Shown: positions 1 to 6,046 of the stretch, piece after piece
Layout: each line of letters begins with the position of its first letter
How positions within the stretch are numbered: position 1 is the stretch's first letter
Notes under the pieces: model-generated
What the model was told of the DNA's origin: nothing
Databases searched by the model: none
The model's input: the letters and a program-made list of their open reading frames with translations, nothing else
Assembly: GCA_900546615.1 (NCBI GenBank)
Contig: URDJ01000056.1
Coordinates: forward strand, 1-13,941
From: an uncultured Eubacteriales bacterium
GTDB lineage: Bacteria > Bacillota > Clostridia > Oscillospirales > Oscillospiraceae
Direction of reading: 5' to 3'
DNA length: 13,941 nucleotides
Made by a program: the position numbers and the translations under genes

Positions 1-2
1 AC

Positions 3-437
3 ACAGAGCCCGTTCACATTGGCTCCTTCCGGGGCTTCGATGTGGAGGTCTCCCTTGAACAGTTCGGCAAGCACGTCCTCACGCTCAAGGGAGCGCTTGA
101 GTACCACGTCGAGCTGGGCGAGGACGCGAGGGGCAACGTCACCCGCATTGAGAACGCGCTGACTGCGCTGGACAAGAAGCTGGGCGCTTTTCATGCCCAC
201 CTCTCCGACCTTGAGCGTCAGGTCGAGAACGCCCGCGAGGAGCTGGAGAAGCCCTTCCCGCAGGAGGACGAGCTGCGCGAGAAGTCCGCCCGGCTGGTCG
301 AGCTGAACGCCGAGCTGGACATGGAGAACAACTCCGAACCGCCGGAGGCCGAGAAGCCCTCGGTGCTCGCCAAGCTCAAGGAGCCTATACCCTTATACGA
401 ACCAAAAACCGCACCAAGCAAGGAGGCTTGCAGATAA
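3..437 (+). CDS. C-terminal end of giant SNF2 helicase / N6-adenine DNA methylase of a conjugative element (5' truncated by window)
   Basis: The reading frame is open from the window edge, so the start lies upstream; the GTG at 42 is internal. The visible 144 residues begin EPVHIGSFRGF. They continue with a beta-rich segment and then a charged coiled-coil stretch (roughly residues 55-110) containing the PFPQEDELREKSARL signature. I recall this signature from the C-terminus of the 2,000-3,000-residue helicase/methylase proteins of Tn1549-type integrative conjugative elements. The family joins a DNA methylase and an SNF2 helicase and is thought to protect or process element DNA; none of the catalytic parts are inside this window. 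The tail carries a KPSVLAKLK motif. The next gene starts directly after the stop codon (TAA-ATG), so they are translationally coupled. Identification rests on remembered sequence similarity and on the gene order MobC-CD1845-relaxase downstream. Confidence 0.72.
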   Translation, partial: TEPVHIGSFRGFDVEVSLEQFGKHVLTLKGALEYHVELGEDARGNVTRIENALTALDKKLGAFHAHLSDLERQVENAREELEKPFPQEDELREKSARLVELNAELDMENNSEPPEAEKPSVLAKLKEPIPLYEPKTAPSKEACR

Positions 438-1220
438 ATGGACAAGTTGGAGCAGCTGCTCACCAAGATGCATTCTGAGTTTGCCGAGTATGAAGCCTGG
501 CTGTTGCAGCAGCCGGCGAGCGTCATACTCGAAAACGCCTTTCAATACACGACCAAGCAGGACATCCTGATGCACGCGGAGTCCGCAGAGCTGTCTCCGG
601 CGCAGCTTGAAACGCTGCTGCGCTCACGAGCTCCGCTGGAGGAAGTGTTTGAGACCTACCGCAATACGGACAGCGATTTTTTGATGATAGAAATGCACGA
701 CGCAATGGAAACATGCGCCGACGATGCTATGGCCGTTCAGCGCTCAGCTGCGGTCTACACCCAGCCGCCGGACTACGCCCGCGAACGCGGCGAGCTGGAG
801 CAATACCGCGAATCCAAGCGCCTGAACGCGCTCTGCAAGGAGGCCATAGAGCAGTCCATAAGGGACAATTACAAGGACAACCGCCTCGACACCGACGCTG
901 TATGGCGCGACGTCACCGCGCAGTTCGGCAGCAAACGCGCCGCCTTCGTCCTCGCCATGACGGTCAGGGAAAAAGACTTCGACGGACGCTTTTCCCGCGA
1001 GAACAAGGTCTGGGCCAAGTCCCAGCCTCTCCCGCCCGACCCGGAGCACCGTGGCCTGTATTGCAGTTACGTCGTGGACAAGTCCCATCCCGTTCTCACC
1101 GACGCACTCGTCACCCACGCCCGCCGCGAGCTGGAGAAAAAGCCCTCGGTCATGGAGAAGCTGCAAAGCGCCGAAATGCCGCCGAGGTCTGCGGCCAAAG
1201 CCGCAGTGCCGGAGCTGTGA
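438..1220 (+). CDS. DUF3848/DUF3849 domain protein of conjugative element
   Basis: This 260-residue soluble protein has no signal peptide or membrane segment. Residues about 1-95 (starting MDKLEQLLTKMHSEF and rich in acidic helices) resemble DUF3848. Residues about 110-235, including the blocks LNALCKEAIEQSIRDNY and VWRDVTAQFGSKRAAFVLA, resemble DUF3849. Both domains are common in Tn1549/CTn-type elements of Firmicutes and have no established biochemical function. The ATG follows the stop of the previous gene without a gap. Its own TGA overlaps the GTG start of mobC (GTGA, 1217-1220), so it is inside the mobilisation operon. The C-terminus contains KKPSVMEKLQ, a near copy of the motif ending the upstream helicase. 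The domain names are recalled, not searched. Confidence 0.72.
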   Translation: MDKLEQLLTKMHSEFAEYEAWLLQQPASVILENAFQYTTKQDILMHAESAELSPAQLETLLRSRAPLEEVFETYRNTDSDFLMIEMHDAMETCADDAMAVQRSAAVYTQPPDYARERGELEQYRESKRLNALCKEAIEQSIRDNYKDNRLDTDAVWRDVTAQFGSKRAAFVLAMTVREKDFDGRFSRENKVWAKSQPLPPDPEHRGLYCSYVVDKSHPVLTDALVTHARRELEKKPSVMEKLQSAEMPPRSAAKAAVPEL

Positions 1221-1552
1221 GCCGCAAGCGAAACGTCAAGCTGGAGTTTTGGGTCACGCCCGACGAGAAGGAGCAGATCGAGCAGAAGATGGCTGAGCTC
1301 GGCACAGGAAACCTCAGCGCATACCTGCGCAAGATGGCCATAGACGGGCGCATTCTGAAGCTCGACCTCCCGGAGCTGCGCGAGCTTCTCTCGCTCATGC
1401 GCCGGTACAGCGGCAACCTCAACCAGATCGCCATGCGTGTCAACTCCACCGGCCGCGTCTACGCCGCCGACCTGGAGGACATTCAGTCTTCCCAAGCTAC
1501 GCTCTGGCAAAGCGTCCGTGACCTTGTGCTCAGTCTGGCCAAGCTGAAATAA
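1217..1552 (+). CDS. mobC: MobC-family relaxosome accessory protein
   Basis: This is a 111-residue protein using a GTG start at 1217 that overlaps the stop of the preceding gene. A longer ORF in this frame extends upstream to 713, but that part is a shadow of the DUF3848/3849 gene. The N-terminal 45 residues (KRNVKLEFWVTPDEKEQIEQ onward) fit a ribbon-helix-helix DNA-binding fold. The centre has the MobC signature RRYSGNLNQIAMRVNSTGRV, followed by a C-terminal helix. MobC proteins bind near the transfer origin, help melt it and recruit the relaxase, which is encoded two genes downstream. The length fits the usual 110-130 residues. No lesion is visible in this gene, unlike the relaxase. Confidence 0.88.
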   Translation: MSRKRNVKLEFWVTPDEKEQIEQKMAELGTGNLSAYLRKMAIDGRILKLDLPELRELLSLMRRYSGNLNQIAMRVNSTGRVYAADLEDIQSSQATLWQSVRDLVLSLAKLK

Positions 1553-1612
1553 AGCGCCGCATCCTTGCGCTGTCCGGTGAATCATCGTATCCTGAACACG
1601 GAGGTGAGGAAA

Positions 1613-1903
1613 ATGCGTATCCTTTTGAAAATACTCTGCGCGCCCGTTGTGGCCGCGCTTGCGGTAGCGGGCTGGTTCTTCACGTTTTTGCTGAGCGTTT
1701 CCGCCGCCATGCTCGGCATTGCGGCGGTGGTACTGGGGCTGCTGGGGCTGGCCATACTTATCCTCGACAGCGCCGTGAACGGCGTCATCGTGCTGGGCGT
1801 CGCCTTCCTCATAAGCCCCTACGGGCTGCCGATGCTCGCCGCGTGGCTCATAGCTCAGCTGCACGGACTGAGGTACGCCATCCAGGACGCCGTATATAGC
1901 TAA
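1613..1903 (+). CDS. CD1845-family small membrane protein of conjugative element
   Basis: This 96-residue, very hydrophobic protein has two to three predicted membrane segments: about residues 5-27, 31-55 and 58-80. It ends in a short hydrophilic tail, HGLRYAIQDAVYS. I chose the ATG at 1613 because a clear GGAGGTGAGG ribosome site lies just upstream (1600-1609); an ATG at 1565 in the same frame lacks one and adds an unlikely leader. Small membrane proteins of this type sit between mobC and the relaxase gene in Tn1549/CTn-like elements and are named after Clostridioides difficile CD1845. Their role is unknown; an association with the transfer machinery is only inferred from conserved position. 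Family assignment is by position and hydrophobic pattern. Confidence 0.7.
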   Translation: MRILLKILCAPVVAALAVAGWFFTFLLSVSAAMLGIAAVVLGLLGLAILILDSAVNGVIVLGVAFLISPYGLPMLAAWLIAQLHGLRYAIQDAVYS

Positions 1904-1918
1904 GGGGGTGGCGGCATA
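1904..1918 (+). promoter_or_regulatory. Ribosome site followed by ATA at the expected relaxase start
   Basis: GGGGGTGG (1904-1911) lies directly after the CD1845 stop codon and 4 nt before ATA (1916-1918). ATA is in frame with the relaxase and would open it as (M)AVTRIIPMHGGK, the N-terminus I recall for this family. The first regular start codon in the frame, ATG 1940, has no ribosome site. Either initiation occurs at ATA or the original ATG has mutated. Confidence 0.6.
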
Positions 1919-1939
1919 GCGGTAACGCGGATCATACCC

Positions 1940-3037
1940 ATGCACGGAGGCAAAAGCGTGGCTTCGGCACTCAAGCTCCGCACGGGCTATGCAATGAACC
2001 CGGACAAAACTGAAAACGGAAAACTGATCTCCGCGTTCGCCTGTGACCCACACACGGCGGACGCGGAGTTTTTGCTCTCTAAGCGGCAGTACAGGCAATA
2101 CACGGGCCGGGAGCAGACGAGCGACGTCATAGCCTACCAGGTGCGCCAGTCCTTCAAGCCGGGCGAGGTCACACCGGAGGAAGCTAATCGCATCGGCGTG
2201 GAGTTCGCCGAGCGCTTCCTCAAGGGCAAGCACGCCTACATCGTCTGCACCCACACCGACCGGCAGCACATCCACAACCACATACTCTGGAACTCCACTA
2301 CGCTCGACTGCCGGGGCAAGTTCAACAACTTTTGGGGCAGCTCGCGGGCAGTGAGGGCGCTGAGCGACACGCTCTGCATCGAGCACGGGCTGTCCGTCGT
2401 CGAGGCTCCAAAGCGCCGCGGCAAGAGCTACAACAAGTGGCTTGCGGAGCAGAAGCCAAGCCTGCTCATAGACATCCAGGCCAAGCTCGCCGAGGGCAAA
2501 GGCGCGGGCTATGAGCGCTGGGCGAAGGTGTTCAACCTCAAGCAGATGGCGCAGACCATAAACTTTCTCAAAGAGAACGGCGACATGGACTTTGACGAAC
2601 TCTCACGCAGAGCCGAGGCTGCGAGCGAGAAGTGCAGCGCCCTGACTGAGAAGCTGAAGACGACGGAAGCGCGTATGTCCGAGGTCGAGGAGCTGAAAAA
2701 GCAGGTCATAAACTACCTGCGGACGCGGGAGACCTTCCGCGCGTATAAATCCTCCGGCTACTCGAAACGGTATTTAGCCGAGCACGAGCATGATATCCTT
2801 CTGCACCGAGCTGCAAAGAAAGCGTTCAATGATCTGGGGTTGAAAAAGCTTCCCACGGTCAAGACTCTGCAAGCCGAGTACACCGCCCTCCTCGCAGAGA
2901 AACGGGCCGCATACCCGGAATACCATGAGGCCCGAGCCGAGATGAAAAAGCTGCTGACCTACCGCGCCAACGCCGAGGCTATACTTGGTGGAAAGGAATG
3001 CATTTCTAATATGCCTTCTAAATACGGGCATAGATGA
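1940..3037 (+). CDS. MOBP-type HUH relaxase, internally deleted and probably degraded
   Basis: The relaxase nicks the transfer origin through a tyrosine and stays bound to the transferred strand. The metal-binding HUH motif is intact at HTDRQHIHNH (about residues 102-111 from ATG 1940). It is preceded by typical family blocks such as FACDPHTADAEFLLSKRQY and DVIAYQVRQSFKPGE. From about residue 170 the protein runs KSYNKWLAEQKPS and then directly LLIDIQAKLAEGKGAGYERW. In homologues I recall, some 90-100 residues lie between these two blocks, so an in-frame deletion is likely near 2459. The C-terminal half is helical/coiled coil and ends soon after LLTYRANAEAILGG, with an apparently unrelated tail. 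The natural start appears to be ATA at 1916 (8 codons upstream). At 365 residues it is short compared with the roughly 450-550 usual. Transfer function is doubtful. Confidence 0.85.
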   Translation: MHGGKSVASALKLRTGYAMNPDKTENGKLISAFACDPHTADAEFLLSKRQYRQYTGREQTSDVIAYQVRQSFKPGEVTPEEANRIGVEFAERFLKGKHAYIVCTHTDRQHIHNHILWNSTTLDCRGKFNNFWGSSRAVRALSDTLCIEHGLSVVEAPKRRGKSYNKWLAEQKPSLLIDIQAKLAEGKGAGYERWAKVFNLKQMAQTINFLKENGDMDFDELSRRAEAASEKCSALTEKLKTTEARMSEVEELKKQVINYLRTRETFRAYKSSGYSKRYLAEHEHDILLHRAAKKAFNDLGLKKLPTVKTLQAEYTALLAEKRAAYPEYHEARAEMKKLLTYRANAEAILGGKECISNMPSKYGHR

Positions 3038-3143
3038 AAGCGGTACACTTGTCATTTTACACAAGCAGTCATGTGCCTTCTGGTGCTAATATACAAAATC
3101 ATTGTTTTAGCATCTGTGTTTTGTATTAAATCGACGATTTCTC

Positions 3144-3171
3144 TTGACATATCTCTATGCTTGTGTAATAA
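3144..3171 (+). promoter_or_regulatory. Sigma-A type promoter of lacI-GH13 unit
   Basis: A perfect -35 box TTGACA (3144-3149) is followed after 16 bp by TAATAA (3166-3171) as the -10. An alternative -10 is TAAAAT at 3169, with 19 bp spacing. The predicted transcript start near 3178-3180 lies immediately before the operator, so repressor binding would block initiation or clearance. Confidence 0.72.
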
Positions 3172-3181
3172 AATAGTTTTT

Positions 3182-3195
3182 GTAAAGCGCTTAAC
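3182..3195 (+). promoter_or_regulatory. LacI-family operator O1 (autoregulation)
   Basis: GTAAAGCGCTTAAC is a 14-bp near-palindrome centred on CG, with one mismatched pair. This is the usual shape of LacI/CcpA/MalR-type sites (AAGCGCTT core). It lies just downstream of the -10 box and 24 bp before the lacI start. The exact reverse complement recurs at 5975-5988 in front of malE. A cre site for CcpA is an alternative reading. Confidence 0.75.
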
Positions 3196-3218
3196 TAAGC
3201 GCGACGGAGGGATTTGGG

Positions 3219-4256
3219 ATGAGCAGACGCGTCACAATCATGGATATTGCGAAGCGCGCAGGCGTGTCGCCGGCGTCTGTTTCAAACGTAATAAATGGAA
3301 TTGACAAAGTTTCGGGAGCTACAAGGGAAAACATCCTTCGCGTCATGCAAGAGCTCAATTATCAGCCCAGCCTGGTGGCCCGCAGCCTGGCCAAGCGTCG
3401 CTCGGATATGCTCGGGCTGTTGCTGCCCATAACAGAGGAAGACAGCAGCGCAAGCCTTCTGCTTCGTGATAACCCCTTCTACGGCGAACTCGTCAGCGGC
3501 GTTGAGTTCGAGGCCGCAAAACTTGGCTATGACGTGCTCATAAAGGGCGTCAGGATGGGCGAGAGCTGCCGGGACTGGATACTCAAGCGCGACCTTGACG
3601 GCGCGATATTCATAGGCAACTATACGCACGTCATCTCCGAGGAGATGCAGGCTCTGGGCCGTCAGCTCGTACTCATAGATTCCTATGACGAGGGCACCCA
3701 GCTGCACTCCACCGTCGGCATCGACGACCAGCAGGGCGGTTACGATGCGACGCGGCTGATGATTGACTGCGGACACAAAAGCATTGCTATCGCTGCATCA
3801 AACATCACCGTTGACGGCGCTATACATAGGCGCTACAAGGGTTATGTGAAGGCGATGACCGAGGCCGGTCTGGACGCCGAAAGCTTTATATTCCAGGACG
3901 CTCTCAGTTTCGGCGGCGGGTATAACATAGGGAAGGCGCTGCTGGAGCGCCCGGAAATAACGGCAGTATTCGCCGCAGCGGACATAGTGGCTTTCGGCAT
4001 ACTCAAGGCTTTTTACGAGGCCGGGCGGGTCATCCCGCGCGACCTGTCTATCGTCGGCTTCGACAACACAAAGGAGTGCGAGTACTCCATGCCCGCTCTC
4101 AGTTCCGTAGCCCAGTTTGCGTATGACAGGGGACGTATCACGGTGCAGAAGGTAGTCCAGGCCATCAATGACCCGGGCGCGGAAATAGAAAACATCATCA
4201 TGCCGGTGGAGCTGATAGAGCGCGACTCTGTCGCCCCTCCCCACGAAAGGAGCTGA
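3219..4256 (+). CDS. LacI-family transcriptional repressor of the maltodextrin locus (MalR-like)
   Basis: This is a full-length 345-residue LacI/GalR protein. The N-terminal helix-turn-helix and hinge are obvious: VTIMDIAKRAGVSPASVSNV at residues 5-24, then the hinge around YQPSLVARSLAKRRS. Residues about 60-335 form the periplasmic-binding-like effector domain, with DNPFYGELVSGVEFEA near its start and the conserved DLSIVGFDNT block near its end. GGAGGG (3206-3211) gives a ribosome site 7 nt before the ATG. It probably binds the 14-bp site at its own promoter and the copy before malE, and releases DNA on binding a maltose-related sugar; the effector is inferred from neighbouring genes. It is first in a unit with the GH13 enzyme, whose start lies 9 bp past its stop. 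Confidence 0.9.
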   Translation: MSRRVTIMDIAKRAGVSPASVSNVINGIDKVSGATRENILRVMQELNYQPSLVARSLAKRRSDMLGLLLPITEEDSSASLLLRDNPFYGELVSGVEFEAAKLGYDVLIKGVRMGESCRDWILKRDLDGAIFIGNYTHVISEEMQALGRQLVLIDSYDEGTQLHSTVGIDDQQGGYDATRLMIDCGHKSIAIAASNITVDGAIHRRYKGYVKAMTEAGLDAESFIFQDALSFGGGYNIGKALLERPEITAVFAAADIVAFGILKAFYEAGRVIPRDLSIVGFDNTKECEYSMPALSSVAQFAYDRGRITVQKVVQAINDPGAEIENIIMPVELIERDSVAPPHERS

Positions 4257-4268
4257 ATGCCCATTTGA
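4246..4268 (+). promoter_or_regulatory. Ribosome site with 3-codon mini-ORF overlapping a TTG start
   Basis: AAAGGAG (4246-4252) is ideally placed, 4 nt from ATG 4257, but that frame reads only Met-Pro-Ile and then stops (TGA 4266-4268). The GH13 enzyme must start at TTG 4265, whose TTGA overlaps this stop. Re-initiation from the mini-ORF is possible, as is a one-base deletion that moved an original ATG out of frame. Confidence 0.5.
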
Positions 4269-5950
4269 AGAAAGAGGCGATATTCCATCGCACATACTCC
4301 GAGTACAGCTTTGCTGAAGCTGCGGACCTGGTCGTCATACGACTAAGGGCAGCCAAGGCTGACCTCGAAAGCTGTACGCTCTGCTTTGGCGACAGGATGG
4401 AGCCGAAAAGTCCCATCTCCATTACGGAGGCGGAAATGACACTGCGCTTTTCAGACGCGATGTTTGATTACTTCGAGGTTGAGATAGACCCCGGCGTCAC
4501 GCGGCTGTGTTATTATTTCCGGCTGAGCTCCGGCGGTGAAGTGTTGTATTATTATAGCGACTGCTTCCATGAACAGCCCGAGGAAAACCGCCAGCTATAC
4601 TACAACTTTCACTACATACGCAGCGAGGACATGGACTCCGTGCCTGACTGGTGGAGGAAGGCTGTGGTATATCAGATCTTCCCAGACAGCTTTGCCAGCT
4701 CGCGCCGCCGCATCTCCTGCGAGTGCCGCGTCGAACACCTGCCCGACGGGCGGGCCTGTGCATCTAAGCTCGGCGGAACGCTGCGGGGCGTAACGGAGAA
4801 TCTGGACTACATAGCCGCCCTCGGCTTCAACTGCATCTACCTCACCCCCATCTTCGCGGCCAACAGCCCGCACAAGTACGACACCATCGACTACTTCGAG
4901 ATCGACCCCTGTTTCGGCAGCAAGGATGAGCTCCGCCGCTTGGTCTCCGCCTGCCACGAGCGCGGGATGCGCCTCGTGCTCGACGGCGTTTTTAATCACA
5001 GCGGCCCGGACTTCTTCGCCTTCCGCGACCTGGTCGAAAACGGCGAGGGCTCGCGCTACAGGAACTGGTATTATCCCAAGTCCTACCCACTGGATGCCTC
5101 TTCCCTGCCGAACTACGAGTGCTTTGCCTATGTCGGGAGCATGCCCAAGCTCAACACAGGCAATCCGGAGACGGCTCGATACCTCATAGACGTGGGCCTG
5201 TACTGGATAAGGGAGTTCGACATCGACGGTTGGAGACTCGACGTGGCAAACGAGATTAACCACGACTTTTGGCGCGCTTTCCGCCGCGAGGTCCGTGCGC
5301 TAAAGCCCGACGCAGTGCTCATAGGAGAGATTTGGGATGACGCCCGTTCCTTCCTCGATGGAGAGCAGTTCGATTCGGCCATGAATTATAACCTCACCTT
5401 TGCCATCGACGACTTTTTCGCCTATGGCAGGCCCAGCGCCCGGGAGTTCATGCAGCGCGTACAGCAGCTGCTGGTACGCTACCGGCGGCGCATACAGCAG
5501 GCGCAGCTCAATCTCATCGACAGCCACGACGTCCCGCGCTTCCTCACCAAGTGCGGCGGGGATGAGCGTCGGCTCAGGCTGGCGGCGCTGTTCCTGTTCA
5601 CCCATCCCGGCGTGCCTATGCTCTTCTACGGCGACGAGCGCGGGCTCTCCGGCTGGCATGAGGCAGAATACAGGCAGCCCATGGACTGGAGCGGCAGCGA
5701 GTGTCCGCTTTCGGACTTTATCCGGGAGGCCGCGGAGCTGCGGCACAGACACGTCAAGGCCATCCAATACGGCTGGCGCGAGCTCTTTTCCGACGAGAGC
5801 GCGCTGGCATACAAGGCGGAGCTGAACGGCCACGGCTTCACTATAGCCATGAACGTCTCCGAGGCCCCAAGAACGATAGAGCTCCCGGAGGGAGCCGGAA
5901 ATACGAGCATCGAACTTGAAGCAATGTCCGCAAAAATTCTCGAATACTGA
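4265..5950 (+). CDS. Cytoplasmic GH13 neopullulanase / cyclomaltodextrinase / maltogenic amylase
   Basis: This 561-residue enzyme lacks a signal peptide and so acts on imported oligosaccharides or cyclodextrins. Residues about 1-120 match the N-terminal CBM34-like domain of the GH13_20 subfamily; the visible start KKEAIFHRTYSEYSF fits family N-termini, supporting TTG 4265. The (beta/alpha)8 barrel has all four GH13 blocks: DGVFNHS (Asp240, His245), GWRLDVANE with nucleophile Asp326, LIGEIWDD with acid/base Glu355, and IDSHDVPRF with Asp422. A small C-terminal beta domain follows; the size is close to the usual 580-590. It should hydrolyse alpha-1,4 bonds in cyclodextrins, maltodextrins or pullulan to maltose, glucose or panose; the preferred substrate cannot be read from sequence. 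It is co-transcribed with the repressor and apparently separated from malE by a terminator and second operator. Confidence 0.9.
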   Translation: MKKEAIFHRTYSEYSFAEAADLVVIRLRAAKADLESCTLCFGDRMEPKSPISITEAEMTLRFSDAMFDYFEVEIDPGVTRLCYYFRLSSGGEVLYYYSDCFHEQPEENRQLYYNFHYIRSEDMDSVPDWWRKAVVYQIFPDSFASSRRRISCECRVEHLPDGRACASKLGGTLRGVTENLDYIAALGFNCIYLTPIFAANSPHKYDTIDYFEIDPCFGSKDELRRLVSACHERGMRLVLDGVFNHSGPDFFAFRDLVENGEGSRYRNWYYPKSYPLDASSLPNYECFAYVGSMPKLNTGNPETARYLIDVGLYWIREFDIDGWRLDVANEINHDFWRAFRREVRALKPDAVLIGEIWDDARSFLDGEQFDSAMNYNLTFAIDDFFAYGRPSAREFMQRVQQLLVRYRRRIQQAQLNLIDSHDVPRFLTKCGGDERRLRLAALFLFTHPGVPMLFYGDERGLSGWHEAEYRQPMDWSGSECPLSDFIREAAELRHRHVKAIQYGWRELFSDESALAYKAELNGHGFTIAMNVSEAPRTIELPEGAGNTSIELEAMSAKILEY

Positions 5951-5967
5951 CGGCATTGCGATTTTTT
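5921..5967 (+). terminator. Candidate intrinsic terminator overlapping the GH13 stop codon
   Basis: GCAATGtCCG (5921-5930) pairs with CGGCATTGC (5951-5959), giving a 9-bp stem with one bulged T and a 20-nt loop, followed by GATTTTTT. It lies partly inside the last codons of the GH13 gene and just before the malE operator, so it would end the lacI-GH13 transcript. The long loop makes it moderate in strength. Confidence 0.5.
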
Positions 5968-5974
5968 GTCCTAG

Positions 5975-5988
5975 GTTAAGCGCTTTAC
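5975..5988 (-). promoter_or_regulatory. LacI-family operator O2 upstream of malE
   Basis: Reading GTTAAGCGCTTTAC on the plus strand, this is the exact reverse complement of the 14-bp site at the lacI promoter. It lies 58 bp before the malE start. I could not define matching -35/-10 boxes with confidence; TTGGCA (5998) with TAAATT (6019) is a weak possibility with 15 bp spacing. Confidence 0.75.
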
Positions 5989-6046
5989 TTGTAGCTATTG
6001 GCAAATCAGCCGAACGAATAAATTCAAAAAGGAAAGGAAGAAAAAC

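Larger units (their letters stand above)
3038..3218. other. AT-rich junction between mobilisation module and sugar locus
   Basis: This 181-bp stretch is clearly richer in A+T than either side. It contains no convincing gene. It holds an 8-bp inverted repeat ATACAAAA/TTTTGTAT (3091-3098 and 3119-3126), then the lacI promoter and operator. No transposase, terminal repeat or recognisable attachment site was seen, and no terminator follows the relaxase gene. Confidence 0.6.

Noticed and set aside
713..1216. Upstream extension of the mobC frame (ORF from 713)
   Set aside because: Its translation is Arg-rich and low-complexity, as expected from an off-frame reading of the GC-rich DUF3848/3849 gene. 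The MobC family begins at the GTG 1217.
1553..1571. AGCGC/GCGCT inverted repeat after mobC as transfer origin or terminator
   Set aside because: The stem is only 5 bp, with no T-tract and no recognisable nick-site pattern.
1067..2386. Long minus-strand ORF of 439 codons
   Set aside because: It lies opposite mobC, CD1845 and the relaxase, all of which have recognisable proteins. It is a GC-rich shadow with no domain pattern.
3185..3192. CcpA cre site only
   Set aside because: The core fits any LacI-family site. The exact copy before malE and the adjacent lacI gene make the local regulator the simpler explanation, though CcpA binding is not excluded.
3071..3304. Small ORF running into lacI
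   Set aside because: It overlaps the promoter, operator and lacI start in another frame and has no ribosome site.
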